Shown here: positions 8,371 through 17,693 of the stretch, piece after piece
Layout of the letters: the number at the start of each line of letters is the position of its first letter
Position numbering within the stretch: position 1 is the stretch's first letter
NCBI RefSeq assembly: GCF_023734135.1
Contig: NZ_AP025730.1
Span: 4,588,001-4,652,000 of the forward strand
DNA from: Sphaerotilus microaerophilus
GTDB taxonomy: Bacteria; Pseudomonadota; Gammaproteobacteria; Burkholderiales; Burkholderiaceae_C
Length of the DNA stretch: 64,000 bases
Direction of reading: 5' to 3'
Notes under the pieces: model-generated
The model's database searches: none
What the model was told of the DNA's origin: nothing
The model's input: only the letters and a program-made list of their open reading frames with translations
Translations under genes and position numbers: made by a program

Positions 8371-10899
8371 ATGCAGCTGAGTCCCCCGGAGCACCTCGTG
8401 AGCCAGGCCCACCGTTCACGCCCGAAGCGCTGGTTCTGGTCCTGGTGGCGACGCCAGTCACCGGCCCGACAGGACCGGGTCGCCACGCTCGCTCCGCTGG
8501 CGTCGGTGCTGCTGTTCCTGGCCGCCATCGTTGCGGCTTTCTGGTACCTGCGCAACGAGGAGGTCGAGCGCGAGGTCGAGTCCGTCAAGCGCGATGCCGA
8601 GCTGGTGCAGCAGCAGATCCGCCTGCGCCTGATCGAGAACCAGGAGCAGCTGATCCGGCTGGCACGCGAGGTGGGCACCCACGCCATCGACCGTGCGCAG
8701 TTCCTCGCCCAGGCCGAAGGCATGGTGCGCAATCGGCCGGAGATGATCGCCATCTCCTGGCTCAATCCCCGCCAGCAGGTGCTGGCACGACACGTCACGG
8801 CCAACCTCGTGGAGGCGATGCCACGCGACCTGGCCGCCTCGGAGGCCAGCAGCGAGGCCCCGCGCCCGAAAGAGACGACCGACGCCTTCAAGGACGCACG
8901 CGACCTGCGCCAGCCAATCTATTCGCGCCCCTTCCGGCAGAACCCGCACCTGGTGGTCTTCCAGGTGCATGTGCCGCTGATCGAGCAGGGCGCCTTCGCA
9001 GGCACGCTGGTGGCCGAGTACTCGCTGGAATCGATGCTGCGCTATTTCGTGCCCGCCGAGGTGTCGCGCCGGCACGTCGTGAGCCTGGTCGATGAGGACG
9101 AGGAGATGCTCGCCAGCACGGTAACGCCCCAGCGCGGGCGCGCCGCCCCCACGCTGGTCTACAGCGTGCCCTTCTCGCCGGTGGACCACGGCGTGATGCT
9201 GCGTGGCGAGGGCTACCGCACCTCCTTCGGACTGATCGGCAACACGCTGTTCTGGATGGTGCTGGCCCTGTCGGTGCTGACGGTGTGGATGCTGCTGGGC
9301 ACCTGGCGGCACATGCGGCGGCGCTCGCAGATCCAGGGCGCCTTGGTGCAGGAGACCAACTTCCGCCGGGCCATGGAGAACTCCATGCTCACCGGCATGC
9401 GCGCCATGGACATGGAGGGCCGCATCAGCTACGTGAATCCGGCCTTCAGCGCGATGACGGGCTTCACCGAGGCCGAGCTGATCGGGCGGCTGCCGCCCTA
9501 CCCGCACTGGGCCCCGGAACTGCTCGATGAAAGCGCCCGGCTGCTGCGCCAGGAATTGGCCGGCCTGAGCCCGGCCGGCGGCTTCGAGGTGCGGGTGATG
9601 CGCAAGGACGGCACGCGCTTCGACGCGCGCATGTACGTCTCGCCGCTGATCGACGCGCGCGGCCACCAGACTGGCTGGATGACCTCGATGACCAACATCA
9701 CCGAGGCCAAGCGCGTGCGCGACCAGCTCACCGCCTCGCACGAGCGCTTCACCACCGTGCTGGAGGGGCTGGACGCGGCGGTGTCGGTGCTGTCGGTGCA
9801 GAACGGCGAACTGCTGTTCGCCAACCGCTCCTACAAGCTCTGGTTCGGCAGCGATGCGCGCTGGCATGCGCAGCTGGCGGGCGAACCCTCGGCAACCTCC
9901 CGCGGCGATCGCGACGACGCGGTGGACAACCTCTCCGGCCTGCCCACCGCCGAACTGACGGAGCTGGGCGCCGATGCGCGCGAGGTCTTCGTCGACACGC
10001 TGCAGAAGTGGTTCGACGTGCGTGCGCGCTACCTGCAGTGGACCGACGGCCGGCTCGCGCAGATGCTGATCGCCACCGACATCACCGCCCGCCGCCGCAT
10101 GGAGGAGCAGGCCTCGCAGCAGGCCGAGCGCGCCCAGGTGACCAGCCGGCTGGTGACGATGGGCGAGATGGCCTCGTCGGTCGCGCACGAGCTGAACCAG
10201 CCGCTGGCGGCCATCGCCAACTACTGCAACGGCATGATCTCGCGCGCCAAGGCGGGCACGCTGCAGCAGGAGGACCTGCTGATGGCGCTGGAGAAGACCT
10301 CGCGCCAGGCGCACCGCGCCGGCCAGATCATCCACCGCATCCGCAACTTCGTGAAGCGCAGCGAGCCGCAGCGCACGCCGTCGCGTGCGGCCGACCTCGT
10401 CGAGGACACCCTGGAGCTGGCCGGCATCGTGCTGCGCCGGCACAACGTGGCGATCCACAGCTATGTGGCCCAGCGGCTGCCGCAGCTGATGGTCGACCCG
10501 ATCCTGATCGAGCAGGTGCTGCTCAACCTGATCAAGAACGCCGCCGAGGCGATCGACCAGGCGCAGCGGCCACCCCAGCGGCGCACCATCGAGCTGCGCG
10601 TGGTGCCGCGCCACACCCCCGAGATCGGCGGCGTGATCGAGTTCACCGTCACCGACACCGGCCCCGGTCTGAAAGAGGAAGTCATCAGCCGGCTCTACGA
10701 GGCCTTCTTCTCCACCAAGACCGATGGCCTGGGGATCGGGCTGTCGTTGTGCCGCTCCATCGTCGAGTCGCACCACGGCCGGATCCGGGCGGAGAACCTC
10801 TACAATGGAACACACATCAGCGGCTGCCGTTTCACCGTCTGGTTGCCCGTCGGCAACCTGGGTGCCTCGGAGCCCTCCCAGTTCGCAGAGCATCTATGA
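8371..10899 (+). CDS. Membrane sensor histidine kinase with two PAS domains
   Basis: A DctS/FixL-like kinase of about 842 residues. Order: TM1 (~38-60), an extracytoplasmic sensor region of ~230 residues, TM2 (~290-312), PAS (~330-440), PAS (~455-575), HisKA with phospho-acceptor His606 in VAHELNQPL, and HATPase_c with N box NLIKNAAEAID, DTGPG and GLGIGLSLC. The HELNQPLAAI box is that of FixL/DctB-type kinases. Its stop overlaps the regulator's ATG (ATGA), so the two are co-translated partners. An alternative GTG start at 8398 has GGAG six bases before it, while ATG 8371 has a GATAAT just upstream. The ligand is unknown. Position opposite aceE suggests, but does not show, a link to pyruvate or organic acids. 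Confidence 0.88.
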   Translation: MQLSPPEHLVSQAHRSRPKRWFWSWWRRQSPARQDRVATLAPLASVLLFLAAIVAAFWYLRNEEVEREVESVKRDAELVQQQIRLRLIENQEQLIRLAREVGTHAIDRAQFLAQAEGMVRNRPEMIAISWLNPRQQVLARHVTANLVEAMPRDLAASEASSEAPRPKETTDAFKDARDLRQPIYSRPFRQNPHLVVFQVHVPLIEQGAFAGTLVAEYSLESMLRYFVPAEVSRRHVVSLVDEDEEMLASTVTPQRGRAAPTLVYSVPFSPVDHGVMLRGEGYRTSFGLIGNTLFWMVLALSVLTVWMLLGTWRHMRRRSQIQGALVQETNFRRAMENSMLTGMRAMDMEGRISYVNPAFSAMTGFTEAELIGRLPPYPHWAPELLDESARLLRQELAGLSPAGGFEVRVMRKDGTRFDARMYVSPLIDARGHQTGWMTSMTNITEAKRVRDQLTASHERFTTVLEGLDAAVSVLSVQNGELLFANRSYKLWFGSDARWHAQLAGEPSATSRGDRDDAVDNLSGLPTAELTELGADAREVFVDTLQKWFDVRARYLQWTDGRLAQMLIATDITARRRMEEQASQQAERAQVTSRLVTMGEMASSVAHELNQPLAAIANYCNGMISRAKAGTLQQEDLLMALEKTSRQAHRAGQIIHRIRNFVKRSEPQRTPSRAADLVEDTLELAGIVLRRHNVAIHSYVAQRLPQLMVDPILIEQVLLNLIKNAAEAIDQAQRPPQRRTIELRVVPRHTPEIGGVIEFTVTDTGPGLKEEVISRLYEAFFSTKTDGLGIGLSLCRSIVESHHGRIRAENLYNGTHISGCRFTVWLPVGNLGASEPSQFAEHL

Positions 10900-11519
10900 G
10901 CCTGATTCCCAAGCGCGGCACGGTGTACGTGGTGGACGACGACGAAGCGGTGAGGGACTCGCTGCAGTGGTTGCTCGAAGGCAAGGACTACCGCGTCAAG
11001 TGCTTCGACTCCGCTGAAGCCTTCCTGTCGCGTTTCGACCCCCGCGAGGTCGCCTGCCTGATCGCCGACATCCGCATGGACGGCATGACCGGCCTGGAAC
11101 TGCAGGACCGCCTGCTGGAGCGCAAGAGCCCTCTGCCGATCGTCTTCATCACCGGTCACGGCGACGTGCCAATGGCGGTGACCACGATGAAGAAGGGCGC
11201 CGAGGACTTCATCGAGAAGCCCTTCAAGGAAGAAGAGCTGGTCGCCCTGGTCGAACGCATGCTGGAGCGCGCCCGCTCTGCCTTCTCGCACCACCAGGAG
11301 CAGGTCAGCCGCGACGCGCTGCTGGCACGCCTGACCACGCGTGAGGCCCAGGTACTGGAGCGCATCGTCGCCGGCCGGCTGAACAAGCAGATCGCCGACG
11401 ACCTGGGCATCAGCATCAAGACGGTGGAGGCGCACCGCGCCAACATCATGGAAAAGCTCAACGCCAATACCGTGGCCGATCTGCTGAAGATCGCCCTCGG
11501 CGCGCAGGCCAAGACCTGA
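10896..11519 (+). CDS. FixJ/NarL-type response regulator
   Basis: A 207-residue two-domain regulator. The receiver domain (~8-122) has acidic pocket DDD (14-16), phospho-acceptor Asp58 in LIADIRMDG, Thr86 and Lys108 (EKPF). The C-terminal LuxR-type helix-turn-helix (~144-200) reads LTTREAQVLERIVAGRLNKQIADDLGIS in outline, as in FixJ and TtrR. Its ATG overlaps the stop of the sensor kinase gene, and a strong terminator follows. It should bind DNA when phosphorylated by the adjacent kinase. Targets are unknown; the divergent pyruvate dehydrogenase operon is one candidate. Confidence 0.93.
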   Translation: MSLIPKRGTVYVVDDDEAVRDSLQWLLEGKDYRVKCFDSAEAFLSRFDPREVACLIADIRMDGMTGLELQDRLLERKSPLPIVFITGHGDVPMAVTTMKKGAEDFIEKPFKEEELVALVERMLERARSAFSHHQEQVSRDALLARLTTREAQVLERIVAGRLNKQIADDLGISIKTVEAHRANIMEKLNANTVADLLKIALGAQAKT

Positions 11520-11537
11520 TCGCCCCCCTCTTCACCC

Positions 11538-11567
11538 AGGCCGCTGCATTCAGCGGCCTTTTGTTTT
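11538..11567 (+). terminator. Intrinsic terminator after the response regulator gene
   Basis: AGGCCGCTG-CATT-CAGCGGCCT forms a perfect 9-bp stem followed by TTTGTTTTT. It isolates the two-component operon from folD. Confidence 0.92.
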
Positions 11568-11591
11568 TCCGCCTGCCCTAGGAACCCGACC

Positions 11592-12446
11592 ATGACCGCG
11601 CAGCTCATCGACGGCAACGCCCTCTCCAAACAGATCCGCGCCGAGGTGGCGCAGCGCGCGGCGGCGCTGACGGCCCGCGGCGTCAAGCCGGGGCTGGCGG
11701 TGATCCTGGTGGGCGACAACCCGGCCAGCCAGGTCTACGTGCGCAACAAGGTCAAGGCCTGCGAGGACAGCGGTCTGCACTCGGTGCTCGAAAAGTACGA
11801 CGCCGCGCTGACCGAGGCCGAGCTGCTCGCGCGCATCGACGCGCTCAACCGCGACCCGGCCATCCACGGCATCCTGGTGCAGCTGCCACTGCCCAAGCAC
11901 ATCGACGATCACCAGGTGATCGAGGCGATCTCCCCAGCCAAGGACGTGGACGGCTTCCACGTCTCGTCGGCCGGCGCGCTGATGGTGGGCGAGGTCGGCT
12001 TCAAGGCCTGCACGCCCTATGGCTGCATGAAGATGCTGGAAAGCATCGGCATGAAGGACCTGCGCGGCAAGCATGCGGTGGTGATCGGGCGCAGCAACAT
12101 CGTCGGCAAGCCGATGGCGATGATGCTGCTGGCGGCCAACGCCACCGTCACCGTCTGCCACAGCGGCACCGCCGACCTGGGCGCGATGACGCGCCAGGCC
12201 GACGTGGTGGTGGCCGCGGTGGGCAAGCGCAACGTGCTGACCGCCGACATGGTCAAGCCCGGCGCGGTGGTGATCGACGTCGGCATGAACCGCAACGACG
12301 AAGGCAAGCTCTGCGGCGACGTGGACTTCGCCGGCGTGAAGGAAGTCGCCGGCTGGATCACCCCCGTGCCAGGCGGGGTCGGGCCCATGACCATCACAAT
12401 GTTGCTGGTCAACACGATCGAGGCTGCCGAGCGCTGCGCTGCATGA
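11592..12446 (+). CDS. folD: Bifunctional methylenetetrahydrofolate dehydrogenase/methenyltetrahydrofolate cyclohydrolase
   Basis: A 284-residue cytosolic enzyme that interconverts 5,10-methylene-, methenyl- and 10-formyl-tetrahydrofolate using NADP+. Family length is exact. Motifs seen: active-site Tyr49/Lys53 in [13 protein letters not shown], PxKDVDGFH, the dinucleotide motif GRSNIVGKP and C-terminal [10 protein letters not shown]. It follows a terminator, so it has its own promoter. The final ATGA overlaps the start of the M3 peptidase gene, implying translational coupling. Confidence 0.97.
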   Translation: MTAQLIDGNALSKQIRAEVAQRAAALTARGVKPGLAVILVGDNPASQVYVRNKVKACEDSGLHSVLEKYDAALTEAELLARIDALNRDPAIHGILVQLPLPKHIDDHQVIEAISPAKDVDGFHVSSAGALMVGEVGFKACTPYGCMKMLESIGMKDLRGKHAVVIGRSNIVGKPMAMMLLAANATVTVCHSGTADLGAMTRQADVVVAAVGKRNVLTADMVKPGAVVIDVGMNRNDEGKLCGDVDFAGVKEVAGWITPVPGGVGPMTITMLLVNTIEAAERCAA

Positions 12447-14518
12447 AGTCCCCCGCCCTGAACACCCCGTCCAGCCTGCTCGCCCGCCCGCAGGCCAACC
12501 CGCTGCTGGCGGCCACCGACCTGCCGGCCTTCGACGCGATCCAGCCCGAGCACGTCACGCCGGCCATCAGCGCCCTGCTGGCCGCCGCCAACGCAGCGTT
12601 GGAAGCCGCGGTGAGCGAGGCGACACCGGCGGATTACGACGCGCTCTCGCGCACGCTGTCGGTGGCCACCGAACGGCTCGGGCGCGCCTGGGGCGCCGTC
12701 AGCCACCTCAAGAGCGTCAAGGACACGCCCGAACTGCGCGCGGCCTACAACGAGAACCTGCCGGCCGTCACCGAGTTCTACACCCGCCAGGGCGCCGATG
12801 AGCGGCTGTACGCCAAGTACAAGACCATCGCCGCCAGCCCGGCCGCGGCCACGCTGAAGCCGGCGCGCCGTCAGGCGCTGGCGCACTGGCTGCGCGACTT
12901 CGTGCTCTCCGGCGCCGAGCTGCAGGGCGAGGACAAGGTGCGCTACGCGCAGATCCAGGAGGAGCTGGCACGCTTGTCGCAGCAGTTCTCCGAGCACGTG
13001 CTGGACGCCACCGATGGCTTTGCCTACATCGCCCAGGCCGACGAACTGGCGGGCGTGCCCGCCGATGTGCTCAGCGCGACCCAGACCGAAGGTGGTCACA
13101 AGCTCACGCTGCACATGCCGGTCTACCTGCCGGTGATGCAGTACGCCGAGAACCGCGCGCTGCGCGAGCGGCTCTACACCGCCTACGTGACCCGCGCCTG
13201 CGAGGCCGGCCCCAGCGAGCGCGACAACAGCGCGCTGATGGCCGACATCCTGCGCCTGCGCCAGGAGGAAGCGAAGCTGCTCGGCCACGCCCATTACGCC
13301 GAGGTCTCGCTGGTGCCCAAGATGGCGAGCGATGCCGCCGAGGTGCTGCACTTCCTGCGCGACCTGGCCACGCGGGCGCGCCCCTACGCGGAGCGGGACC
13401 TGGCCGAGCTGCGCGAGTTCGCCGCGAAGGAACTCGGCCTGGTCGACCTGCAGGCCTGGGACGTGCCCTACGCCAGCGAGAAGCTCAAGGAGGCGCGCTA
13501 CGCCTTCAGCGACCTGGAACTCAAGCAGTACTTCACCGAGCCCAAGGTGCTCGACGGGCTGTTCCGCATCATCGAGACGCTGTTCGACGTGCGCATCCGC
13601 CCCGAGAAGGCGGCGGTCTGGCACGAGAGCGTGCGCTTCTTCCGCATCGAGCGCCCCTGCCCGCAGCCCGATGGCGTGCCCACCGTGGTCGGCCGCTTCT
13701 ACCTCGACCCCTACGCCCGCCCCGGCAAGCGCCCTGGCGCCTGGATGGACGATGTGCGCAGCCGCTGGCAGCGCCCGGACACGAACCGGCTGCAGACCCC
13801 CGTGGCGCACCTGGTGTGCAACTTCTCCGCCCCGGTGGACGGCCGCCCCGCGCTGCTGACGCACGACGAGGTGCAGACGCTGTTCCACGAGTTCGGCCAC
13901 GGCCTGCACCACATGCTCACGCAGGTGGACGAGCTGGGCGTGTCCGGCATCTCCGGCGTCGAGTGGGACGCGGTGGAGCTGCCCAGCCAGTTCATGGAGA
14001 ACTTCTGCTGGGAGTGGGAGGTGCTGCGGCACATGACCGCCCACGTCGACACGGCTGCGGCGCTGCCGCGCGGGCTGTTCGACAAGATGATCGCGGCCAA
14101 GAACTTCCAGAGCGGGCTGATGACGCTGCGCCAGGTGGAGTTCGCGCTCTTCGACATGCGCCTGCACAGCGAGCCGGGCTCCGAGGCCAGGGTGCAGCAG
14201 GTCATCGACGAGGTGCGCCGCGAGGTGGCGGTGCTGGTGCCGCCGGCCTTCAACCGCTTCCAGCACACCTTCTCGCACATCTTTGCCGGCGGCTATGCGG
14301 CGGGCTACTACAGCTACAAGTGGGCCGAGGTGCTGAGCGCCGATGCCTGGAGCGCCTTCGAGGAAGAAGGCGTGCTCAACCCCGAGACCGGCCTGCGCTA
14401 CCGCCAGTGCATCCTCGAAGCCGGCGGCGCGCGTGACGCGATCGACAACTTCAAGGCCTTCCGCGGCCGCGCGCCGACCATCGACGCCCTGCTGCGCCAC
14501 CAGGGCATGGCGGACTGA
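12443..14518 (+). CDS. prlC: M3-family oligopeptidase A
   Basis: A 691-residue zinc metallopeptidase of the thimet/oligopeptidase A family, which degrades signal peptides and short peptides in the cytosol. HEFGH (482-486) supplies two zinc histidines and the catalytic Glu483, followed by the typical GLHHML. The downstream conserved [20 protein letters not shown] motif, with the third zinc ligand region, is present. No signal peptide is seen. Start overlaps the folD stop by 4 bp. Confidence 0.95.
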   Translation: MKSPALNTPSSLLARPQANPLLAATDLPAFDAIQPEHVTPAISALLAAANAALEAAVSEATPADYDALSRTLSVATERLGRAWGAVSHLKSVKDTPELRAAYNENLPAVTEFYTRQGADERLYAKYKTIAASPAAATLKPARRQALAHWLRDFVLSGAELQGEDKVRYAQIQEELARLSQQFSEHVLDATDGFAYIAQADELAGVPADVLSATQTEGGHKLTLHMPVYLPVMQYAENRALRERLYTAYVTRACEAGPSERDNSALMADILRLRQEEAKLLGHAHYAEVSLVPKMASDAAEVLHFLRDLATRARPYAERDLAELREFAAKELGLVDLQAWDVPYASEKLKEARYAFSDLELKQYFTEPKVLDGLFRIIETLFDVRIRPEKAAVWHESVRFFRIERPCPQPDGVPTVVGRFYLDPYARPGKRPGAWMDDVRSRWQRPDTNRLQTPVAHLVCNFSAPVDGRPALLTHDEVQTLFHEFGHGLHHMLTQVDELGVSGISGVEWDAVELPSQFMENFCWEWEVLRHMTAHVDTAAALPRGLFDKMIAAKNFQSGLMTLRQVEFALFDMRLHSEPGSEARVQQVIDEVRREVAVLVPPAFNRFQHTFSHIFAGGYAAGYYSYKWAEVLSADAWSAFEEEGVLNPETGLRYRQCILEAGGARDAIDNFKAFRGRAPTIDALLRHQGMAD

Positions 14519-14537
14519 GCCTGGCGGCATGGCCGGC

Positions 14538-14555
14538 TGGCGGGCACGGACCCGC
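14538..14555. terminator. Possible hairpin between convergent prlC and M16 genes
   Basis: GGCGGG-CACGGA-CCCGCC is a 6-bp GC stem in the 62-bp gap between two convergent genes. There is no U tract, so terminator function is uncertain. Confidence 0.3.
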
Positions 14556-14580
14556 CGGTTGTGCTCGTGCCGCGGCAGGT

Positions 14581-16080
14581 TCAGCGCCGCGGCGAGCGCA
14601 GGCCAGGCTGGTCCAGGTCGAGCTCGGCCGCGTTCAGGCGCAGGGCCTGGGGGTCGAAACCAGGTTCTGGCGCCACCTCGGCCAAGTCACCCACCACCAC
14701 GGCCCGCAGCGTCGCCGCCGCCCAGCGTCGCCGGGCGTAGTCCGCTACCTGGCTGGCCTGCACCGCTTCGATCTGCGCGGGCAGCTCTGACAGCGTGTGC
14801 AGCGGCCGACGTTGCACCCACAGGTCACCATGGGCGCCGCCCAGGCCCGACGTGGTTTCGAGCTGGCGCGCAAAACCGCCAATCAGGCTGGCCTTTCGCG
14901 CCGCCAGTTCCTCCGCACCCGGCGGCTGCTCGGCCAACCTGACCACCTCGGCGCGCATGAGCTGCAGCACCTGCGCCGCGTTGCGGTGGTCGGTCTGGGT
15001 CCTGGCCAGCCACATGCCGCCGCGCTCGGTGGCCTCACCCCGGCTGCCGGCACCGTAGGCCAGGCCACGGCGGATGCGCACCTCCTGGTTCAGGCGCGAC
15101 GAGTAGCCGCCACCCAGCACCGCGTTGGCCACCTGGCCGATGCGCCGGTCGTCATCCCCCTGGGCGCTGAAGCCACCGACCAGCGCCACGCTGGACTGCC
15201 CTGCCCCGGGCAGCTGCAGGAGCACCGTCGACGCGGCCTGCGACACCGGCTCCCGGGCCATCACCACCGGCGCAGGCCCGCGCGGCTGCGGCCAGGACCC
15301 GAACCAGCGCTGCGCCAGCCGGCGCGCCCGCGGCAGGTCCACGTCACCGCTGAGCAGCAGTGCAGCCTGGTCGGGCCGCGCCCAGCGGCGGTGGAAGGCG
15401 CGCACGTCGCCGGAGGTCAGCCGCGCCAGGCTGGCCGGGGTGGTGACCACCCCCTCGGGGCTGGCGCCCCAGTGCACGCGCCGCGCCACCATCGAGGCCA
15501 GCGCGGAGGGGTCGGCCAGCGCCAGGCGCAGGCCATCGGCCATCTGGGCGCGGCTGCGCTCCAGCTCGTTGGCCGCCAGCAGCGGCCGGCGCACCACGTC
15601 GGCGATCAGCGCCAGCGCCTCGTCCAGGTGCGGCGTGGTCACCGTCATCGCCACGCCGAGCGAGACGGCACCCGCGCCAGTGTCCAGGTTGCCACCCAGC
15701 GCCTCGGCCTGGCGTGCCAGCGTGGCCGCATCGACCCGCCTCCCGCCGCGCCAGGCACCCTTGCCCAGCAGGTTGGCGGTCAGCTCGGCCAGCCCGGCGC
15801 GCTGGGGCGGGTCGGCCAGCGCACCGCCACGCAGCAGCAGGCGTGCACTCACCAGCGGCACGCCCGGGCGGGGCACGACGATCAGCGTCAGGCCGTTGGG
15901 CAGGCGCTCCTCATGGACCTGCGGCACCGCCACTGGCGGTGTCGGGCCGGGCAGCGGTGGCAGGTCGACACCGGGCGTGCCCGCCACGACCACGCGGGCC
16001 AGGCCCGCGAGCAACAGCGCGGCCAAGGTCCACCGCGGGAACCCGGGCCGGCGCGCGGCCCTGAGCGGGGCGGGGTGCAT
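14581..16080 (-). CDS. M16-family peptidase subunit lacking the zinc motif
   Basis: A 499-residue protein with an N-terminal hydrophobic export signal (~18-40). The M16 N-domain reads RLPNGLTLIVVPRPGVPLVSARLLLRGGALADP in outline, followed by an M16C domain. Where active members have HxxEH, this one reads GLAELTANLL, so it cannot bind catalytic zinc that way. Such inactive homologues pair with an active partner, as in mitochondrial processing peptidase. The active partner is the gene immediately upstream, with stop and start sharing one base. Probably periplasmic. Family call is good; substrate unknown. Confidence 0.9.
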   Translation of the reverse strand: MHPAPLRAARRPGFPRWTLAALLLAGLARVVVAGTPGVDLPPLPGPTPPVAVPQVHEERLPNGLTLIVVPRPGVPLVSARLLLRGGALADPPQRAGLAELTANLLGKGAWRGGRRVDAATLARQAEALGGNLDTGAGAVSLGVAMTVTTPHLDEALALIADVVRRPLLAANELERSRAQMADGLRLALADPSALASMVARRVHWGASPEGVVTTPASLARLTSGDVRAFHRRWARPDQAALLLSGDVDLPRARRLAQRWFGSWPQPRGPAPVVMAREPVSQAASTVLLQLPGAGQSSVALVGGFSAQGDDDRRIGQVANAVLGGGYSSRLNQEVRIRRGLAYGAGSRGEATERGGMWLARTQTDHRNAAQVLQLMRAEVVRLAEQPPGAEELAARKASLIGGFARQLETTSGLGGAHGDLWVQRRPLHTLSELPAQIEAVQASQVADYARRRWAAATLRAVVVGDLAEVAPEPGFDPQALRLNAAELDLDQPGLRSPRR

Positions 16081-17636
16081 CAGCGGCCCTCCTTCGTCAC
16101 GGCAGGCCCCTTCGCCGGGTCGGCCTCCTGGCGGTAGTCGAGGCGCACCGCATGGCCCTGGCCGACGTACCGGCGCAGCACGCGCTGCACATCCTCGGCG
16201 CGCACGGCCTGCAGCTCGGCCAGCTCGCGGTCGGCCGCAGCGGCATCGCCGCGCTGCACGATCGCCCAGCCCACCGCGGTGGCCCGGCCCTCGGGCGTCT
16301 GCCGCCCGGCGATCGCCTGGGTCACCAGCCCGGTGCGCACCTTGTCCAGCTCGGCCGTGGCGATCGGCGCGTCGGCGAGCCGGGCGATCTCGCGCCGCAG
16401 GCTGCGCTCCAGCCGGTCCAGCACGGCCCCGGGCGCTGCGGCGGCCGCTGCAGCAGGCTCACCCGCCGCAATTGCCCAGGCCACCAGCATGCCGCCATCG
16501 GCGAGCAAATCGGCCGAGAAGCCCGCCGATTGGGCGATGCGCTGGCGGTAGACGAGCGCCTCGTTCAGCCGTGCCGACTCACCGCTGGCCAGCAGCGCAG
16601 CCGCCACGTGCAGTGCCGCCGCATCCACATGCCCGGCACCCGGGCCTTGCCACATCAGCGCCAGGGCCGGCAGCGGCACGCGCGGCCCCTGCAGGCGCAG
16701 GTGCTCGCTGCGCTCGCGCCGCGGCTCGCGCACCTGCACCCGCGGCAGTGGCGCGGCTGGCCGTGCCAGCACGCCGAAGTAGCGGTCCACCCAGGCCTGC
16801 GCCTGCGCGGGATCGAAGTCGCCAGCCACGATCAGCACCGCGTTGTCGGGCCGATAGTAGGTGGCGTGGAAGCGCCGCACGTCGTCCAGCGTGGCCGCCT
16901 CCAGGTCCTCGATGCTGCCGATCACCGGGCGTCGGTAGGGATGGCGCTGCCAGAAGGCCGCAGGCAACCCGTTGAAGAGCCGCCCATAGGGATCGGCCAG
17001 CACGCGCTCGCGGAACTCCTCCTTCACCACCGCACGCTCGCTGTCGAAGTTGGCCTGGTCGACGTTGAGGTGCGCCATGCGCTCGGCCTCGGCCCAGAGC
17101 AGGCGCTCCAGGTGGTTGGCCGGCACCTCAGCGTGGTAGACCGTGACGTCCTCGGCCGTGAAGGCGTTGTTGGCGCCACCGACGTCTTCGGTGAGGCGGT
17201 CGAACTGCTCGTTGGCCAGGTGGCGCGCCCCCTTGAACATCATGTGCTCGAACAGGTGCGCGAAGCCGCTGCGGCCCACCGGATCGTCCTTGCCCCCGAC
17301 CTGGTACCAGACCTGCACGCTCACCGTGCCACTGCCGGGCCGGCCCCTGCCCGCGGCCTGCGCTCCGCCGGACTCCGGCAGCAGCACCAGCGCCAAGCCA
17401 TTGCCGAGGCGGCGCTGCTGCAGCGCCAGGGGCGGCACGGCCAGCAGCGGCACCCGCCCGGGCGCAGCGCCAGCCCAGGCCGGCCACAGCGAGGCGCCTG
17501 CGAGGGCGAGCCAGTGCCGCCGCGCCAACCGAGGCAATGCGGCAGAGGGGTCGGGGAACCGTTTCGGGAATGGTCTCGGCTCAGGCAAGGGCAAGGGCAA
17601 CGGCATGGGTCGAGGGTGCGGCAGGAGAACGGCCAC
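16080..17636 (-). CDS. M16-family zinc metallopeptidase, active subunit
   Basis: A 518-residue pitrilysin-family protease with the inverted zinc motif HLFEH (His127, Glu130, His131) and Glu207 at the expected distance in VVKEEFRER. Residues ~39-57 read ARRHWLALAG...AWAGA, a plausible Tat-type signal peptide, giving a periplasmic enzyme. The first ~35 residues are a Pro/Leu-rich low-complexity stretch. Met11 is an alternative start with the same composition. It is translationally joined to the inactive M16 gene, and the two probably form a heterodimer. The substrate is unknown. Confidence 0.9.
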   Translation of the reverse strand: MAVLLPHPRPMPLPLPLPEPRPFPKRFPDPSAALPRLARRHWLALAGASLWPAWAGAAPGRVPLLAVPPLALQQRRLGNGLALVLLPESGGAQAAGRGRPGSGTVSVQVWYQVGGKDDPVGRSGFAHLFEHMMFKGARHLANEQFDRLTEDVGGANNAFTAEDVTVYHAEVPANHLERLLWAEAERMAHLNVDQANFDSERAVVKEEFRERVLADPYGRLFNGLPAAFWQRHPYRRPVIGSIEDLEAATLDDVRRFHATYYRPDNAVLIVAGDFDPAQAQAWVDRYFGVLARPAAPLPRVQVREPRRERSEHLRLQGPRVPLPALALMWQGPGAGHVDAAALHVAAALLASGESARLNEALVYRQRIAQSAGFSADLLADGGMLVAWAIAAGEPAAAAAAAPGAVLDRLERSLRREIARLADAPIATAELDKVRTGLVTQAIAGRQTPEGRATAVGWAIVQRGDAAAADRELAELQAVRAEDVQRVLRRYVGQGHAVRLDYRQEADPAKGPAVTKEGR

Positions 17637-17693
17637 CAGCGTAGCAGCAAGCCCCAGCCGCCGCTCACGCCGTGCCGCTCACCCCCCGCACGG

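Noticed and set aside
3263..8380. A 1705-codon open frame on the plus strand opposite aceE-aceF-lpd
   Set aside because: It is antisense to three well-defined genes, rich in His, Ala, Val and Asp from mirrored GC3 bias, and shows no domain. Long antisense frames are expected at this GC content.
8458..10893. An 811-codon minus-strand frame opposite the sensor kinase gene
   Set aside because: No domain, and the kinase on the plus strand has complete HisKA/HATPase motifs.
12017..14530. An 837-codon minus-strand frame opposite prlC and the end of folD
   Set aside because: Mirror frame. HEFGH and folD motifs are on the plus strand.
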